64,000 nucleotides of DNA from the NCBI GenBank assembly GCA_907163345.1, contig CAJQUN010000003.1, positions 2,666,001-2,730,000 on the forward strand, read 5' to 3'. The stretch's first letter is position 1; each line of letters opens with the position of its first letter. A program made the position numbers and the translations under genes. Under the pieces are notes generated by a model. It was not told where the DNA came from. It worked only from the letters and a program-made list of their open reading frames with translations, and made no database searches. The DNA comes from Haberlea rhodopensis (Eukaryota; Streptophyta; Magnoliopsida; Lamiales; Gesneriaceae). Positions 37,177 to 48,600 of the stretch are shown here, one piece after another.

Positions 37177-38479
37177 ATCATATACATTTTATATTTCAAA
37201 TTATTTATTTAAGATATATTAATTAAGTAATTATATTTTCTTCTAGCCATTATAAATTTTACGTATAATATAAAATTATTAAAATTATATGCAAAAACCA
37301 TGGTAATTTTATTTTCAAAATAATTATAGCACACTTCTCGATATTTTTAAATTGAATTCAATGGAAAGCTAATGGAATGGAGCTCAAACATTCTAAATTA
37401 AATTTGAGCTCATAGATGAGTGATGAAGAAATTATGATATATATCTTTTTATAATACAAACAAAAAAGGGTAATTTAACACTCAAAAATTACATTTTTCC
37501 CTCGCCCCACTAAATTATATTTTTGACCATCTAAAATTTTTTCGTCTCCACTTTTTATATTAATAATTTTTGCTCATCAAACAAAAAATTCAACGCCCGC
37601 CACTCTTTCTAACGAATTACACTTTCACAAATTTTAATATGAAAATTATATTTCATCTCCATATTATTCACTAATGTGAATTATTAAAGTATTAAAAAAT
37701 ATATGCATGACAAAGCATCCGTTGCTACTTGCTAGTAACACTAACCATGTTTCTTTTCCTTTCTTATCTCCAAATACACACTCCATATATATAGTTATAG
37801 CAACCAAACGTGATATTGTAACATAAGAATCAAGATCACATGTTGGATTCCAGTTAGTTACAAGGTAGTATAATTATCGAGAGAAGATTGTTAGGGATAA
37901 TAATTAGCCATGCTGAAAAATGATCGAAACGTGATGTTTGAGTTGCTATACTGTTTAAAAGATTGAGTTATACTATTACTATCACTTAACCGATAAACAC
38001 TAACAAACTTAATTTTTTTTTAAAAAAAGTAAAGGAAAAAATTGTTTGTCCAATTTAACGCCAAAATCACTTTTATGTATAAAAAAGTAAATTAAATGGG
38101 TTAATACATTATATAATATTTGGATCAGCAAATGGTGTTATCTTAAATGTAGGATAAAATATGTTTACAAATATATGAAAAAAATATAATTTTATTATTA
38201 TTCGATTAATAAATTTAATTGTATAAATGATAAATTACGTAGCTCGCTGGGATGTGACACGTGTCGTATATTGAGGTACATGTCACGATAAAAACTTAAA
38301 TTTCCAGTGGACCAAGCCTATCTATTCAGCCTTTCAAAGTCAAATCCTCGAGCTGCTTCGTCCCCAACTTAGCTCTCTCTCTCTCTCTCGTCAACATTCT
38401 CCTCATTCCTGCATATTTTTGTCCTGCCAAGCTACCCCTACCTGACCACCACCGCATCACAGAGATCAACGATAAAAAT
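37177..38479. promoter_or_regulatory. Upstream region of the GH3 gene
   Basis: AT-rich DNA with no gene. Near the gene lie a perfect 10-bp palindrome GACACGTGTC (38256-38265), which holds an ACGTG G-box/ABRE core and two inverted TGTC cores as found in auxin response elements, and a (CT) run at 38373-38389 in the probable 5' leader. Function is inferred from motif knowledge only. Confidence 0.45.
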
Positions 38480-40525
38480 ATGGAGCTCATTGAGGATGTG
38501 ACCAAAAAAGCCGATGAGATTCAGACAAGAGTTCTTGCTGAAATCCTGTCAAGAAATGCCAATGTTGAGTACTTGAAGAGACATGGGCTCGACGGCCATA
38601 CGGATAGGGAGGCTTTTAAGAAAGTCGTACCCGTTATCTCATACGAGGACATTCAGCCTGATGTGAAACGCATCGCCAATGGCGACTCGTCTCCCATTCT
38701 CTGCTGCGAACCCATCTCAGAGTTCTTAACAAGGTTTGAGTTTTTTTTTAAACAATAGTTTTTCATGCTCTGTTTTTCATTTATTGTGATGCGTAGCTTC
38801 ATGACGTTGCTCCATATAGGGTTAATTTCCTTTTATGTTTTCTTCAAGATTGTTTTTTTCCTCCTTTTTTTAAATGAAAATGGATTTTTCTCTTTTCTTA
38901 AAATATGCAGTTCTGGGACATCTGGCGGCGAGAGAAAATTGGTGCCTATGACTGGGGAAGAGCGGCGGAGGAGGGCATCATTTAACAACCTTTCAGTGCC
39001 TGTGATGGACCACTTTTTTCCCGGCTTAGACAGAGGCAAAGGGATGTATTTCATGTTTGTAGCATCCGACATTAAGACCCCAAGTGGGCTGATGGCTCGC
39101 CACGCTATGACCAGTTTATTACGAAACTCCGATTTCAAGGACGCACCGAATAATCCCTTTACCAGCCCAAGGGACACTATTTTCTGCGAAGACTACTTCC
39201 AAAGCGTGTATTCCCAAATGCTTTGTGGTCTTTGCCAAAACAAACAAGTCCTGCGGGCCGGGGCCATTTTTGCCTCTGGCTTCATTCGGGTTATCCGGTT
39301 CTTGGAAGAACACTGGTCCCTTCTTTGCAATGATATCAGAACGGGAGGTGTTAATTCATTAATCACCGATCCGTTAGTGAGGAAGCAGTGCTGGTAATCC
39401 TCAAACCTAATCCCGAGCTCGCAGATTTCATTGAATTGGAGTGTAGGAAAGATTCTTGGCAGGGGATCATCCATAGGCTGTGGCCAAATACCAAGTATAT
39501 AAATGTTATTGTGACTGGCACCATGTCACAATATGTACCTACTCTTGATTACTATGGCAACGGCTTACCCCTAGTCTCCACTATATATGGTTCTTCCGAA
39601 TGTTTTTTTGGCATCAATCTTAACCCTCTTAGCAAGTCTAGTGATGTATCCTACACTTTCATCCCGACCATGGCTTATTTCGAGTTCGCACCTGTAAATA
39701 AAAACAATTACGGTAGCGATGGTGTCACTGATTACATTTCCATACCCAAATCTCTTAGTGGAGAGGAACAACAAGATTTGGTTGATTTAGTTAATGTTAA
39801 ACCTGGACAGGAATATGAGGTGGTTGTTACCACTTATGCTGGTAAATTTGCCTCATCTATCTTTAGTTTTATGATAACAAAATGTATAGATACTTGTTAT
39901 GAACAAGTGGGTTTCGACTATTTTTTAATATTAGACATTTTGTGCAGGGCTTTATAGGTACCGAGTTGGAGATGTGCTTCGTGTGACTGGGTTCAAGAAC
40001 AATGCTCCTCAATTTTACTTTGTTTGCCGTAAAAATGTTATATTGAGCATTGATTCTGATAAGACTGACGAGACTGAACTCCAAAATGCAGTGGAAAAAG
40101 CAGCAAGTCATCTGATCCCATTCAATATATGCGTGGCGGAGTACACAAGCTATGCCGACACCACTAAAGTTCCAGGTCACTATGTGTTGTACTGGGAGCT
40201 CAGCCAAAAAGGGTCATCTTACCCGGTTCCTCCAACAGTTTTTCAAGACTGCTGCTTCACCATTGAAGAGTCCCTCGCTAGCACGTATCGCCAGCACCGA
40301 GTGTCCAAGAGAATTAGCCCTCTTGAGATCAGAATTGTGGAAGTTGGAACCTTTGACAAGCTCATGGATCATGCCATTAGCGTTGGAGCTTCAATTAATC
40401 AATACAAAACACCTCGGTGTGTGAAGTCCGAGCTGATTATTGAGCTGTTGAACTCCAGGGTCGTGTCCAACTATTTCAGTCCAAAGTGCCCGAAGTGGAC
40501 CCCTCAATGGAACTATAAGAATTGA
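38480..40525 (+). CDS. GH3: GH3 acyl-acid amido synthetase (group II-like), frameshifted in exon 2
   Basis: GH3 enzymes adenylate an acyl acid such as indole-3-acetic acid and join it to an amino acid, lowering free auxin in the cytosol. Three exons with GT-AG borders: 38480-38733, 38911-39841, 39948-40525. Visible motifs: SSGTSGGERKL (ATP motif I) at the exon 1/2 junction, YGSSEC (usually YASSE), and YRYRVGDVLRVTGF in exon 3; the end is SPKCPKWTPQW. Exon lengths total 1763 nt, one short of a multiple of three. Exon 2 runs into TAA at 39395-39397 after ITDPLVRK, while homology resumes one frame over as ILKPNPELADF, so one base was lost at about 39380-39392. The conserved TSYYKS-type segment reads TSLLRNS, an unusual change next to the acyl-binding pocket. 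Either a young pseudogene or an assembly error. The N-terminus is shorter than in several relatives. Confidence 0.88.
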
Positions 40526-41285
40526 GAAATTTTTTCAAAGTCTACCAAGAATAATACAAGTGTGTTGATCATCCTAGTACTCAAATAAACAGTAGTGTGT
40601 TGATCATCCTAGTGCTCAAATAACAGTAATGGGAATTGGTTTCCTTATTTCAAGCCAGAAATCCCCGCTTGAGCTCCCATGGAAGTCATGTCTGTATATG
40701 CTTTTCACATTCAAAAATGGGTCCAGTGTCTTGTGGATAGTTGCGTTTCTCAATTGTGTATCACACACGAACACGAAATCATAAAAAATTCAAATGCGTA
40801 AAAATTAAAATATTACTTTCCAAAATGGCGGTGTTTTAAAAAAGTTGACTAATTCCATTATTAGACAATATTTCCGGTCTTGATTACGACGTATAGTATA
40901 TAATCATCATTCATTTGAAGATGTATTCCAATATTCTAATGTTAATCTCCAGTCAAGTATGGATAGGATCATGGGAAATTTCCACCACTAAACTAATCTG
41001 GGTAGAACATAGATGAGCAAAGGACAATAGTTAAACAAGATAATGAACATGTGGGAGAAAAATACAAAGATTTACGGAGGTTTGCATGTAATATAATCAT
41101 TATATATCCTCTTGCATCTCCTTTCATTTCGAAAAGAAATCATTATATGTTAGAATCGTTTCCCGGGTTTTTATTTTGATAACTCAAATTAATAAAATAC
41201 TAACCAAAATAACCTCAAATACCTAAGGCGGCTTCAACCTCAAACTCTACCCTTTAGTGTTTGTTTGATGATGTCCTTAAGGTTA

Positions 41286-41382
41286 GTGCTCTTAGGAGCA
41301 TCATCACCATTCATTTGGAATCTTTTTTTAAAAAGAAAAAAAGATTTCAAATGGATGATGAATGATATCCCTGAGGGCAATG
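41286..41382. repeat. Foldback (MITE-like) element
   Basis: Arms around catttggaatcttttttt and aaaaaaagatttcaaatg are complementary, with outer parts (agtgctcttaggagcatcat against atgatatccctgagggcaat) imperfectly paired. The whole would fold into a hairpin of about 45-bp arms. The superfamily is not clear. Confidence 0.5.
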
Positions 41383-42614
41383 CGGGCAGCAACAATAAAA
41401 CCCCCCTTTAGCCATTTCACTTTTCCTCACTCTATGAGTTCATGTTCATCTCAATTTAAATAATAATCTAATATTTGTCTTGTTAGCCATACAAGTACTG
41501 AGAATTCTGAGAACAACGTTCCTCCACTTTAACATAATTTGTAAAAGAGCTAAATTATTGTTTTAGTAAAAGTTTGTATTTGACGTATTTTGGTAAGTAT
41601 TTTATTTCTTTGGGTTATTAGAATAAAAAACCCGTCGTTTCCAGGCACCAAACTATAATTCTTTCACTAATTAAAGATATTTCGAAGTCACGTAGCTCAT
41701 GTTTAAGCCTGAGATTTGATGGATTTTGATTTAAATCCTAAATAAAAATCCATTCAAATTTAAATTGTTTAGCTAATTTTGAAATTTATGGATTTTAAAT
41801 CCACGATCCTCAATTTTAACGCAAATAACAAGATATTTCAAATTCATAATTATCGAAATCATTTCAAATCCAAACTTTTAAATTCATTGTTGAAATAAAA
41901 TCATTCCAACCAAATATAATCAAACGTTACTCGGATTACTGAGTTTTCAAATTCTTCTTTCACGCCTAAAACTCGAAAGGTGGCATCGACAGTGCTTTCC
42001 AAATCACCGAGTCTTGAAAGACATTTTACTCAGTCGTTTATTCAATTAAAAACAATATTTTATTTATTTACAAAAGCGATGAACATTAAAAAACATCACG
42101 TCTTGTATACATAAACATCACACTAGTCTGCCATTCCACAATCATTAATTTATGTAGTTTACAACCAAAAAATGCATTAATTATTACAATATATTCAAAA
42201 TTTTAACCGAAACACTATTGGTAAGTTTTATGTTTATTACCTAGTTGAGCACTTTTGTATTTCATTTTTTATTTTTGCACAATATATTTCAAAATTTTAA
42301 CCGAAAACGTGGATGTGTGTGCACAATCATAATTATTTTTTGTTTTCCAAAATTCAAGAAATTTAATTGTTATATTCCTTGTTATATAAAATTAATTGAT
42401 ATGAATTATTTCTCATAAAAATATAACTATAAAATAAATTACCTCAAAATTTTATACAATTTAGTTGAATTTTCAACGAGATAAACTAGTTCAATTATAT
42501 CATTAAATAATTTTATCTTAAAGTTATATTTTTAAATAACTAACTTTTGTGTTTAGCCAACTAAAATGGGTTATATATATATATATATATATATAATCTG
42601 TTAGCACTGCTAAT

Positions 42615-42760
42615 TAGAGCTGTCAAAACGGATCAGACCGATCCAAACGGATGGCCTGCCTAACCCGTGGCCGAAACCGGTTGGGCAAACGGGTTGGGTA
42701 AACCCCAACCCGACCTGAGGCGGCCACGGATTGGGGCGGGCCAACTGCCCAAATTTTTTT
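42615..42760. mobile_element. hAT-like MITE fragment
   Basis: Starts TAGAGCTGTCAAAACGG, the common 5' end of a plant hAT-type MITE group, and continues through GC-rich paired sequence (aacccgtggccgaaaccggt, ggcggccacgg). No matching right end (gacagctcta) follows. The GC-rich piece at 45440-45601, beyond the Mutator-like element, could be its other part. Confidence 0.4.
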
Positions 42761-43584
42761 TAAAAAAAACTTTCAAAAAAGAATTCCAACTGATCTTGCC
42801 AAACTGAAATTGATGCTAGAAGAATACTGAAACTTGCTTCAGGATTTATCTAGACATTAACCCTTATACTAAAAATACTTGACTAAGAAATCAATATGTT
42901 ACTTAATTTAGAAATACATATTGCAATTTTCAAGCACAATCAAATGAAAATTATACCGTGTATCAGATTCTTAAAATAGTGAGTTCCTATTAGTAAACTG
43001 AGGCTAAAAAGAAAGAAGGGAAAATTTCGGGCCGGTACCATTTGGTAAAAGATTTTTCAGCCCAGTCACCCCAAAAAAAATTCTTTCAACAAGGTCCACT
43101 TTTGGTCAAAATGACCAAAATAGTCTTCTGTCTTCCTTGAATCACACCCTTCAACCCCAAAACCCTAGTCTCCAATCCTCACACCAGCCACATGTCCCAA
43201 CCACCAACGCTAGTCGTCGGAAGTTGTCGCTCCTCCCATGGCGTCGGAGATCGCGCACTGGTCACGAAGAAACGAAAACAAAAATGTTGTGCAAGAAGAC
43301 AAAATCATCTCATTCTTCTGTTTATCATCTATTTACCGATTGATTTTGTTTTATATTTCAATTTTTTTTGTAATGATTGTTTGTAGATTTTTAATCTGAA
43401 ACGTAAAAGTATAATGTATTTGAGATTCTGTCAATTGTTTGAATGAAAATTTTATATTTATTATGAATTTCAATTTTATTGTAATGATTTTAGTAGAATT
43501 TTAATGTAAAACTCAAAACTATAATGTATTTGAGATGTTCGATCAATTGTTTGAATGAAAATTTGAGAATGTAATGAAATTGAA

Positions 43585-44690
43585 ACCATTGGTGCATGTA
43601 ATTTACATGCACCGACAACTAATGAGTCTATCGGTGCATGTAATTTACATGCACCGATAGACTAAGTGGTGCATGTAATTTACATGCACCAACAATTAAT
43701 GAGTCTATCGGTGCATGTAATTTACATGCACCGATAGGTCTAAAGGTGCATGTAATTTTTCCACAAATATACAGTAGAATGGATTGGACTGATAAACTAT
43801 CACAGTGCCTCTAGTTTACATATTACTACGAAAGCCCTTGTTTTTTCTGTTCAAAATTAGTTGCAGCCAGAGGTTGAAAACCCTATCACCATAAAAGAGA
43901 AGGTAGAGAAGAAAAGAAGGAATAATGGAGAAGTCGGGATCCTCGAATAAAGATTTTTGAAATAATAATATATTACATACATGTCTTAATTTTTAAGTGT
44001 TATTTATGAATGTCTTTAACACTTACTGTATGAAATTATTTGATATGTAATTTGAGAGCCAATGCAAATATTGAGTCTACCGATGCATGTAATTTACATG
44101 CACCGATAGACTATCGGTGCATGTAAATTACATGCACCGGTAGACTATCGGTGCATGTAATTACATGCACCTATAAACTAGCGGTGCATGTAATTACATG
44201 CACCTATTACATGCACCTATAGACTAGCGGTGCATGTAATTACATGCACCTATAGACTAGCGGTGCATGTAATTACATGCACCGATAAACTAGAGCGCAT
44301 GTAATTTACATGCATCGCTATATGTTGCTTGTTTGTTGATCTTGTAACAAATTAAATATACAAAATATTATTTTATAAATTAAATTTTTATTATGGATAA
44401 ATTAAATTTTTATTATGGATGAGTATATAATATATGATAAATTATTGAATAATCAAATAACAAAAGTATATTATTTTTCAAATGATAATATATTACACCA
44501 ACATATCTTAATTTTTAAGTGTTATTTGTGACCGTCTTTAACAATTATTGTATGATACTTATTTATTATGTAATTTGAGAACTAATGCAATTATTGAGTC
44601 TACCGGTGCATGTAAATTACATGCACCGGTAGACTAGAGGTGCATGTAATTACATGCACCGGTAAACTAGGGCGCATGTAATTACATGCA
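43585..44690. repeat. TGCATG palindrome clusters, copy 2
   Basis: About fourteen inverted-repeat units with the core TGCATGTAATTTACATGCA or a slightly shorter form without one T, usually extended by GG at the left, CC at the right and often by atc/gat, in clusters at 43585-43760, 44075-44320 and 44597-44690. Between clusters a block containing gttatttatgaatgtcttta or its variant repeats (about 43960-44050 and 44500-44590). Confidence 0.9.
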
Positions 44691-44766
44691 CCACATGAAT
44701 ACATTTTTTTAATGTAATGAAATTTGTTTCATATTTTAATTTGATTCAATCTTGTTGCCTTTGCAG

Positions 44767-45106
44767 ATTACAGTTCTGAAAGTGAACAACATGTGTTGCA
44801 GATCATATAAGAAGAAACTGAAGAAAAAATTACTAAAACTTGATGGTAATTGGTACGAATTACAATTTTAATTTCATCCATTTTTATCAATGATTTAATT
44901 TTTATTCAAACTTTTTTCTACAGGGGTTTGTCGATCTCCATTGATCTAGAAAATGATCATGTTTCAGTCAGAGGCAGAGTTGATTCAAATTTGTTGCTGA
45001 GAACAATTGAGAAACTGGAAAAAATGCAGAAATTCTCCACTTCAATCGAAACTCCACAAACTGCAAATCGCATACTTACGAAGAATTCAAACCCTACAGA
45101 AACGTG
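44767..45106 (+). pseudogene. Captured HMA-domain (HIPP-like) gene fragment
   Basis: After an acceptor-like cag at 44764-44766 the plus strand reads ITVLKVNNMCCRSYKKKLKK through KLLKLDG, a donor-like gtaatt follows, then after ctacag the frame reads ISIDLENDHVSVRGRVDSNL through LLRTIEKLEKM. That is the beta-alpha-beta layout of heavy-metal-associated domains of plant HIPP proteins, with an intron at a plausible place. The CxxC metal site is degenerate (MCCRSY), and the two exon frames do not join cleanly, so it is a non-functional capture. A possible first exon (ATGGAGAAGTCGGG, from 43925) is less certain. Confidence 0.55.
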
Positions 45107-45439
45107 ACTGGTAAATGCCCACACGACACAAAAAATCGTGCTCGACAGAACAATGGCCACAGATTTGAAAAAGAAGAAGAAGAGCATAAATGCGAAGACT
45201 ACGTTCCTCTACAAATCGAACAATCTGCCATTGAGAAAATGGATTAATTAGATTAGGGGTGTTTAAGTCATAAAAATGGATTAATTTGATTAGGGTTCCA
45301 TAAAATAGACTTATGTGAAAGATATTTTTTAAAAGATGTATTTAGTTGAAAGAAGAGTTTTTAGGGTGATTTAGTTGAAAGATGTTTTAAAAAGTGGTAC
45401 CTTCTTGTAATTTCCTCAAGAAATAATGATAATTTTTTT

Positions 45440-45601
45440 TTAAAAAAAATCAGGCTGGCAGGCTAATCCGCCAACGGACCAATCCACAAAAAGCCACTGC
45501 CCAAATGAGTTGGTCCATATAAGCCACTTTCGACATGTCCAAAAATACTGGCTCGACCCGTCTATAATAGATGGGTCGAGACTGGCCCGTTACAACGCCT
45601 C
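45440..45601. repeat. GC-rich MITE-like patch in the CYP37 promoter
   Basis: Contains complementary words such as ctcgacccgtctataatagatgggtcgag (about 45551-45579), forming a hairpin. It lies between the Pack-MULE and the CYP37 start codon and may belong to the MITE at 42615. Confidence 0.4.
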
Positions 45602-45672
45602 TCTGATGGTGACTGGGCACCAAATACTTGGATGAGGCGCGCCAAAACCTCATCAGCTACCAACTTCCATTC

Positions 45673-48600
45673 ATGGCCTTCCCTTTATTTGCTTCATGTC
45701 TCTCTCCCAGCAAGCTTTCACTACTCACTCCATCTGCTCCAAAGCCTACTTCTCTTTTCTCTGTAAGCCCCATACTTCGCTTCAATACAGGACCTTATCT
45801 GGAAAGATTTCTCTCTCCTAAATTCAGATGCATTCGGTCAAAAAAGGATAACGACACAATGGTAAGTCTAATTTCATCTCGCTTTGAATTATGCCTTCTT
45901 CTTTAAAAATATGGCTGTGTTGATGCCTTGTTATTTATTTATTTTTTGGTTTTCCATTGGGATGTACACGCAGTTTATGCGTAATTAGAAGTTTTGGGGC
46001 AGACATTGTTATGTGATTGTGTTATTTCGCTCGTTTAGGTTTTGATCGAGATGAATTGAACAGTTAATGAATAGAAGAAAAGTTGAACCCTTTTATTTTA
46101 TGAAGGAAATTCTGGTGCGAAAGTTTTTAAGTTACTATGCTGTGATGCTTTTACCTAAGTAAGAACTGAAATTCAAGGGCACATCATAAATTTTTTTTGA
46201 TTGAGATGGCGTTTCAGAGTTGAATATATGATTCTCATTTTTTACTGTTGAGAAAAAAAATAACATAAGGGCATGCGACAATGATTCACCATCTGCACAC
46301 GCATGTATCTTTGAACTGATGAAGTCCCATGTTTAAATATAGTCCATCTATGTGATCCCGTGTGTGATGGTGGTCTTAAAAATACATTCTATGACTGTCA
46401 AATCAAGAGTGCATATCATTTTCTCTAAAGTCACGGAGGCATATAGTTATATCTATAAACTTGGGTGAGCCTCAAATCATTAGTAACTCGAGTATGGAAC
46501 TGTGGTGTGGTGCTTACTGAGATTAAGTAAATTAAAAAATACTGCTATAAATGTCCTAATTTTTTTTTCGTGGGTTCAAGTCCCACCTTTCTGTTGGTTA
46601 ATTTACATTTATTGTAGTTGGGTGTATTTGAGTTGTATTTGATTATTTGTGTTGTTGTACTTTGTGCTTCTTGGTAGGTGCCTTTGTGGTGGTTGTTTGT
46701 ACCTTAGGTTGTTGGCTTCTGCTTTCATTGAATTGATCTTGTAATGACTTTGGATTGTATTTGTAATAGTTTGTAATTGATCAATGTCCTAATTTCATGT
46801 GTGGTAAAATAGAGAAATTCCATGACAAATTACCGCAGCTACAGACCTTATGATATAAGGTGTCATTGTCTTCGTATGCTGTAACAATTATGTTCGGTTT
46901 TGATTTCTGAATCTAATGGTGCACATTTGTGTTGTCAGATTTACCATTTGGCTAGGTCCTCCTAGAGCTTATGACTTTAGAAACCTTGTTCAAAGTCGAT
47001 TTGGATTGTTAAAGAGTTTGCTAGGGTAGCATCAATGTCATATAACTTGGACGTATGCACAATCTTGAGTGATTCACAACAATTTTGACTCATCAGTTGC
47101 CCAACTAATTGGGACATCTGGATGAAAAATTGTACTGCATGGTTTTGTAACCGATTGGTAATGAAGGTGATTTCACCTCTGTCTAGGTTCTCACTGTGCT
47201 GTGCCAGATTGAATAAGAATAATTTTATACATCACAAACTATTATAAAAATCCAAATACCCAAAATATTCTTATGTTATGTAACTTCTATGTAGGATCGA
47301 TCGCTTACCACTTTACCAATAACTATAGTTAAAGAGTAATGGCGCAACATCAATCTTTTCAACCATACACTGTCACTAGCGCCATGTGTTCAATCGATTG
47401 CAAATCAGAGGCAATTGTTGAACCCCAACAATCCCCCCCAATAATTGCACTATCTGCAACTCATGGGAATCGAACACACGACCTTGGCTCTGATACCAAT
47501 TGTAGGATCGAGCGCTTACCACTTTACCAATAACTATAGTTAAAGGTAATGGCGCAACATCAATCTTTTCAACCATACACTGGCTCAAACGCCACGTGTT
47601 CGACCGATCACAAATCAGAGGCAATTGTTGAATCCAACATTGAAAAAGTCCACTTCAGAATACAAAACCAAGTATTCCCAATTCTTTGTCTTAATTACTT
47701 GATTTCTAATACCACCAAGGGTTATGCTCTTACTAATATGATTTACAAGAACCTGTGAAGTCACACATAAAACCCACTAAGTCCACAAAAACATTTATTC
47801 GCTGTGAATTACTCACTAAAGTCAAGTCTTGGATTAAATTAATTAAAGCCTAATTGAGATTAGACATAACTGAGTTAATGGACCTGTGTAGTCCATTACC
47901 CATAAACTTGTCTCAAGATTTCTTTATTATTAGAAATCTTATCTTAGAAAATAGAGAGAATTGTAGAGCAGGAAAACAAAAGCTTTTTGTGAAAAATTTC
48001 AACCACTTTTTCACAAAAAGCAATAGGATTTTTGTATTGGTTGGACTTCTTCTCTAGCACAATGATCCAACTGTGGATTATTGGCATGTGTACTAGATTT
48101 AAGGTGGTCATGCATGGTACTCTCAAAGGATGAAGCAACGAGTTGGATTTCATGAATAACAAAGTTTTGGTATATATTTGTTATTTTTGTTTATTTTGTA
48201 ATATGAATCAACTGTTGTGCAATTTGTTCATAGCTCTCACATAAATGGAAATTTTTTTTTTCAAATTTTTAATTTTGAATGTGTGTGTCAGTTCATGTGA
48301 AACTAACAGAACATTCTCCTAAAAGAAGAACAAGAAGGTTAATGATGCCTGAAAACTTGAAAGGATGTAGCATGCACAAATCAATCATACTTATTTCTAT
48401 GAAATTAGCATTAGCTTTTGAAAATATGATAGTTTCTATGGTTTCCAGTCTATTGTTTTCTTACTGGGTAGGATGTCCTTTGTAAATCACAAAGAAAGTT
48501 ATCCATTCACGAGATTTATACTTTCTGGCTGGCCAAAGTGGCAAAAAATAAGACCTACTTTCTTGGTTCAGACTTGCAGATATGAATGTACACCACAATG

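Larger units (their letters stand above)
40526..43008. other. Intergenic region 3' of GH3
   Basis: No gene. Holds a short two-copy repeat (gtgtgttgatcatcctagt at about 40559 and 40599), a foldback element (separate entry), a TA microsatellite (42572-42595) and a hAT-like MITE fragment (separate entry). The rest is AT-rich without visible structure. Confidence 0.4.
43018..45417. mobile_element. Non-autonomous Mutator-like element (Pack-MULE), copy 2, with palindrome arrays and captured HMA fragment
   Basis: 2400 bp bordered by AAGAAAGAA (43009-43017) and AAGAAATAA (45418-45426), a 9-bp duplication with one mismatch. Ends are homologous to those of the element at 35500-37167 but in reverse orientation. 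No transposase is present. Interior has two cargo regions: 43130-43400 (proline- and serine-rich translations, source unknown) and 44767-45106 (HMA-domain fragment). Palindromes fill the space between. The right end lies 256 bp upstream of the CYP37 start codon. Confidence 0.78.

Noticed and set aside
5711..40525. Terpenoid biosynthetic gene cluster
   Set aside because: There is one terpene synthase only; no cytochrome P450, acyltransferase or second synthase accompanies it.
45628..45672. Upstream extension of CYP37 (codons before ATG 45673)
   Set aside because: The open frame begins with TTG, has no ATG before 45673, and the transit peptide starts naturally at MAFPLFASCL.
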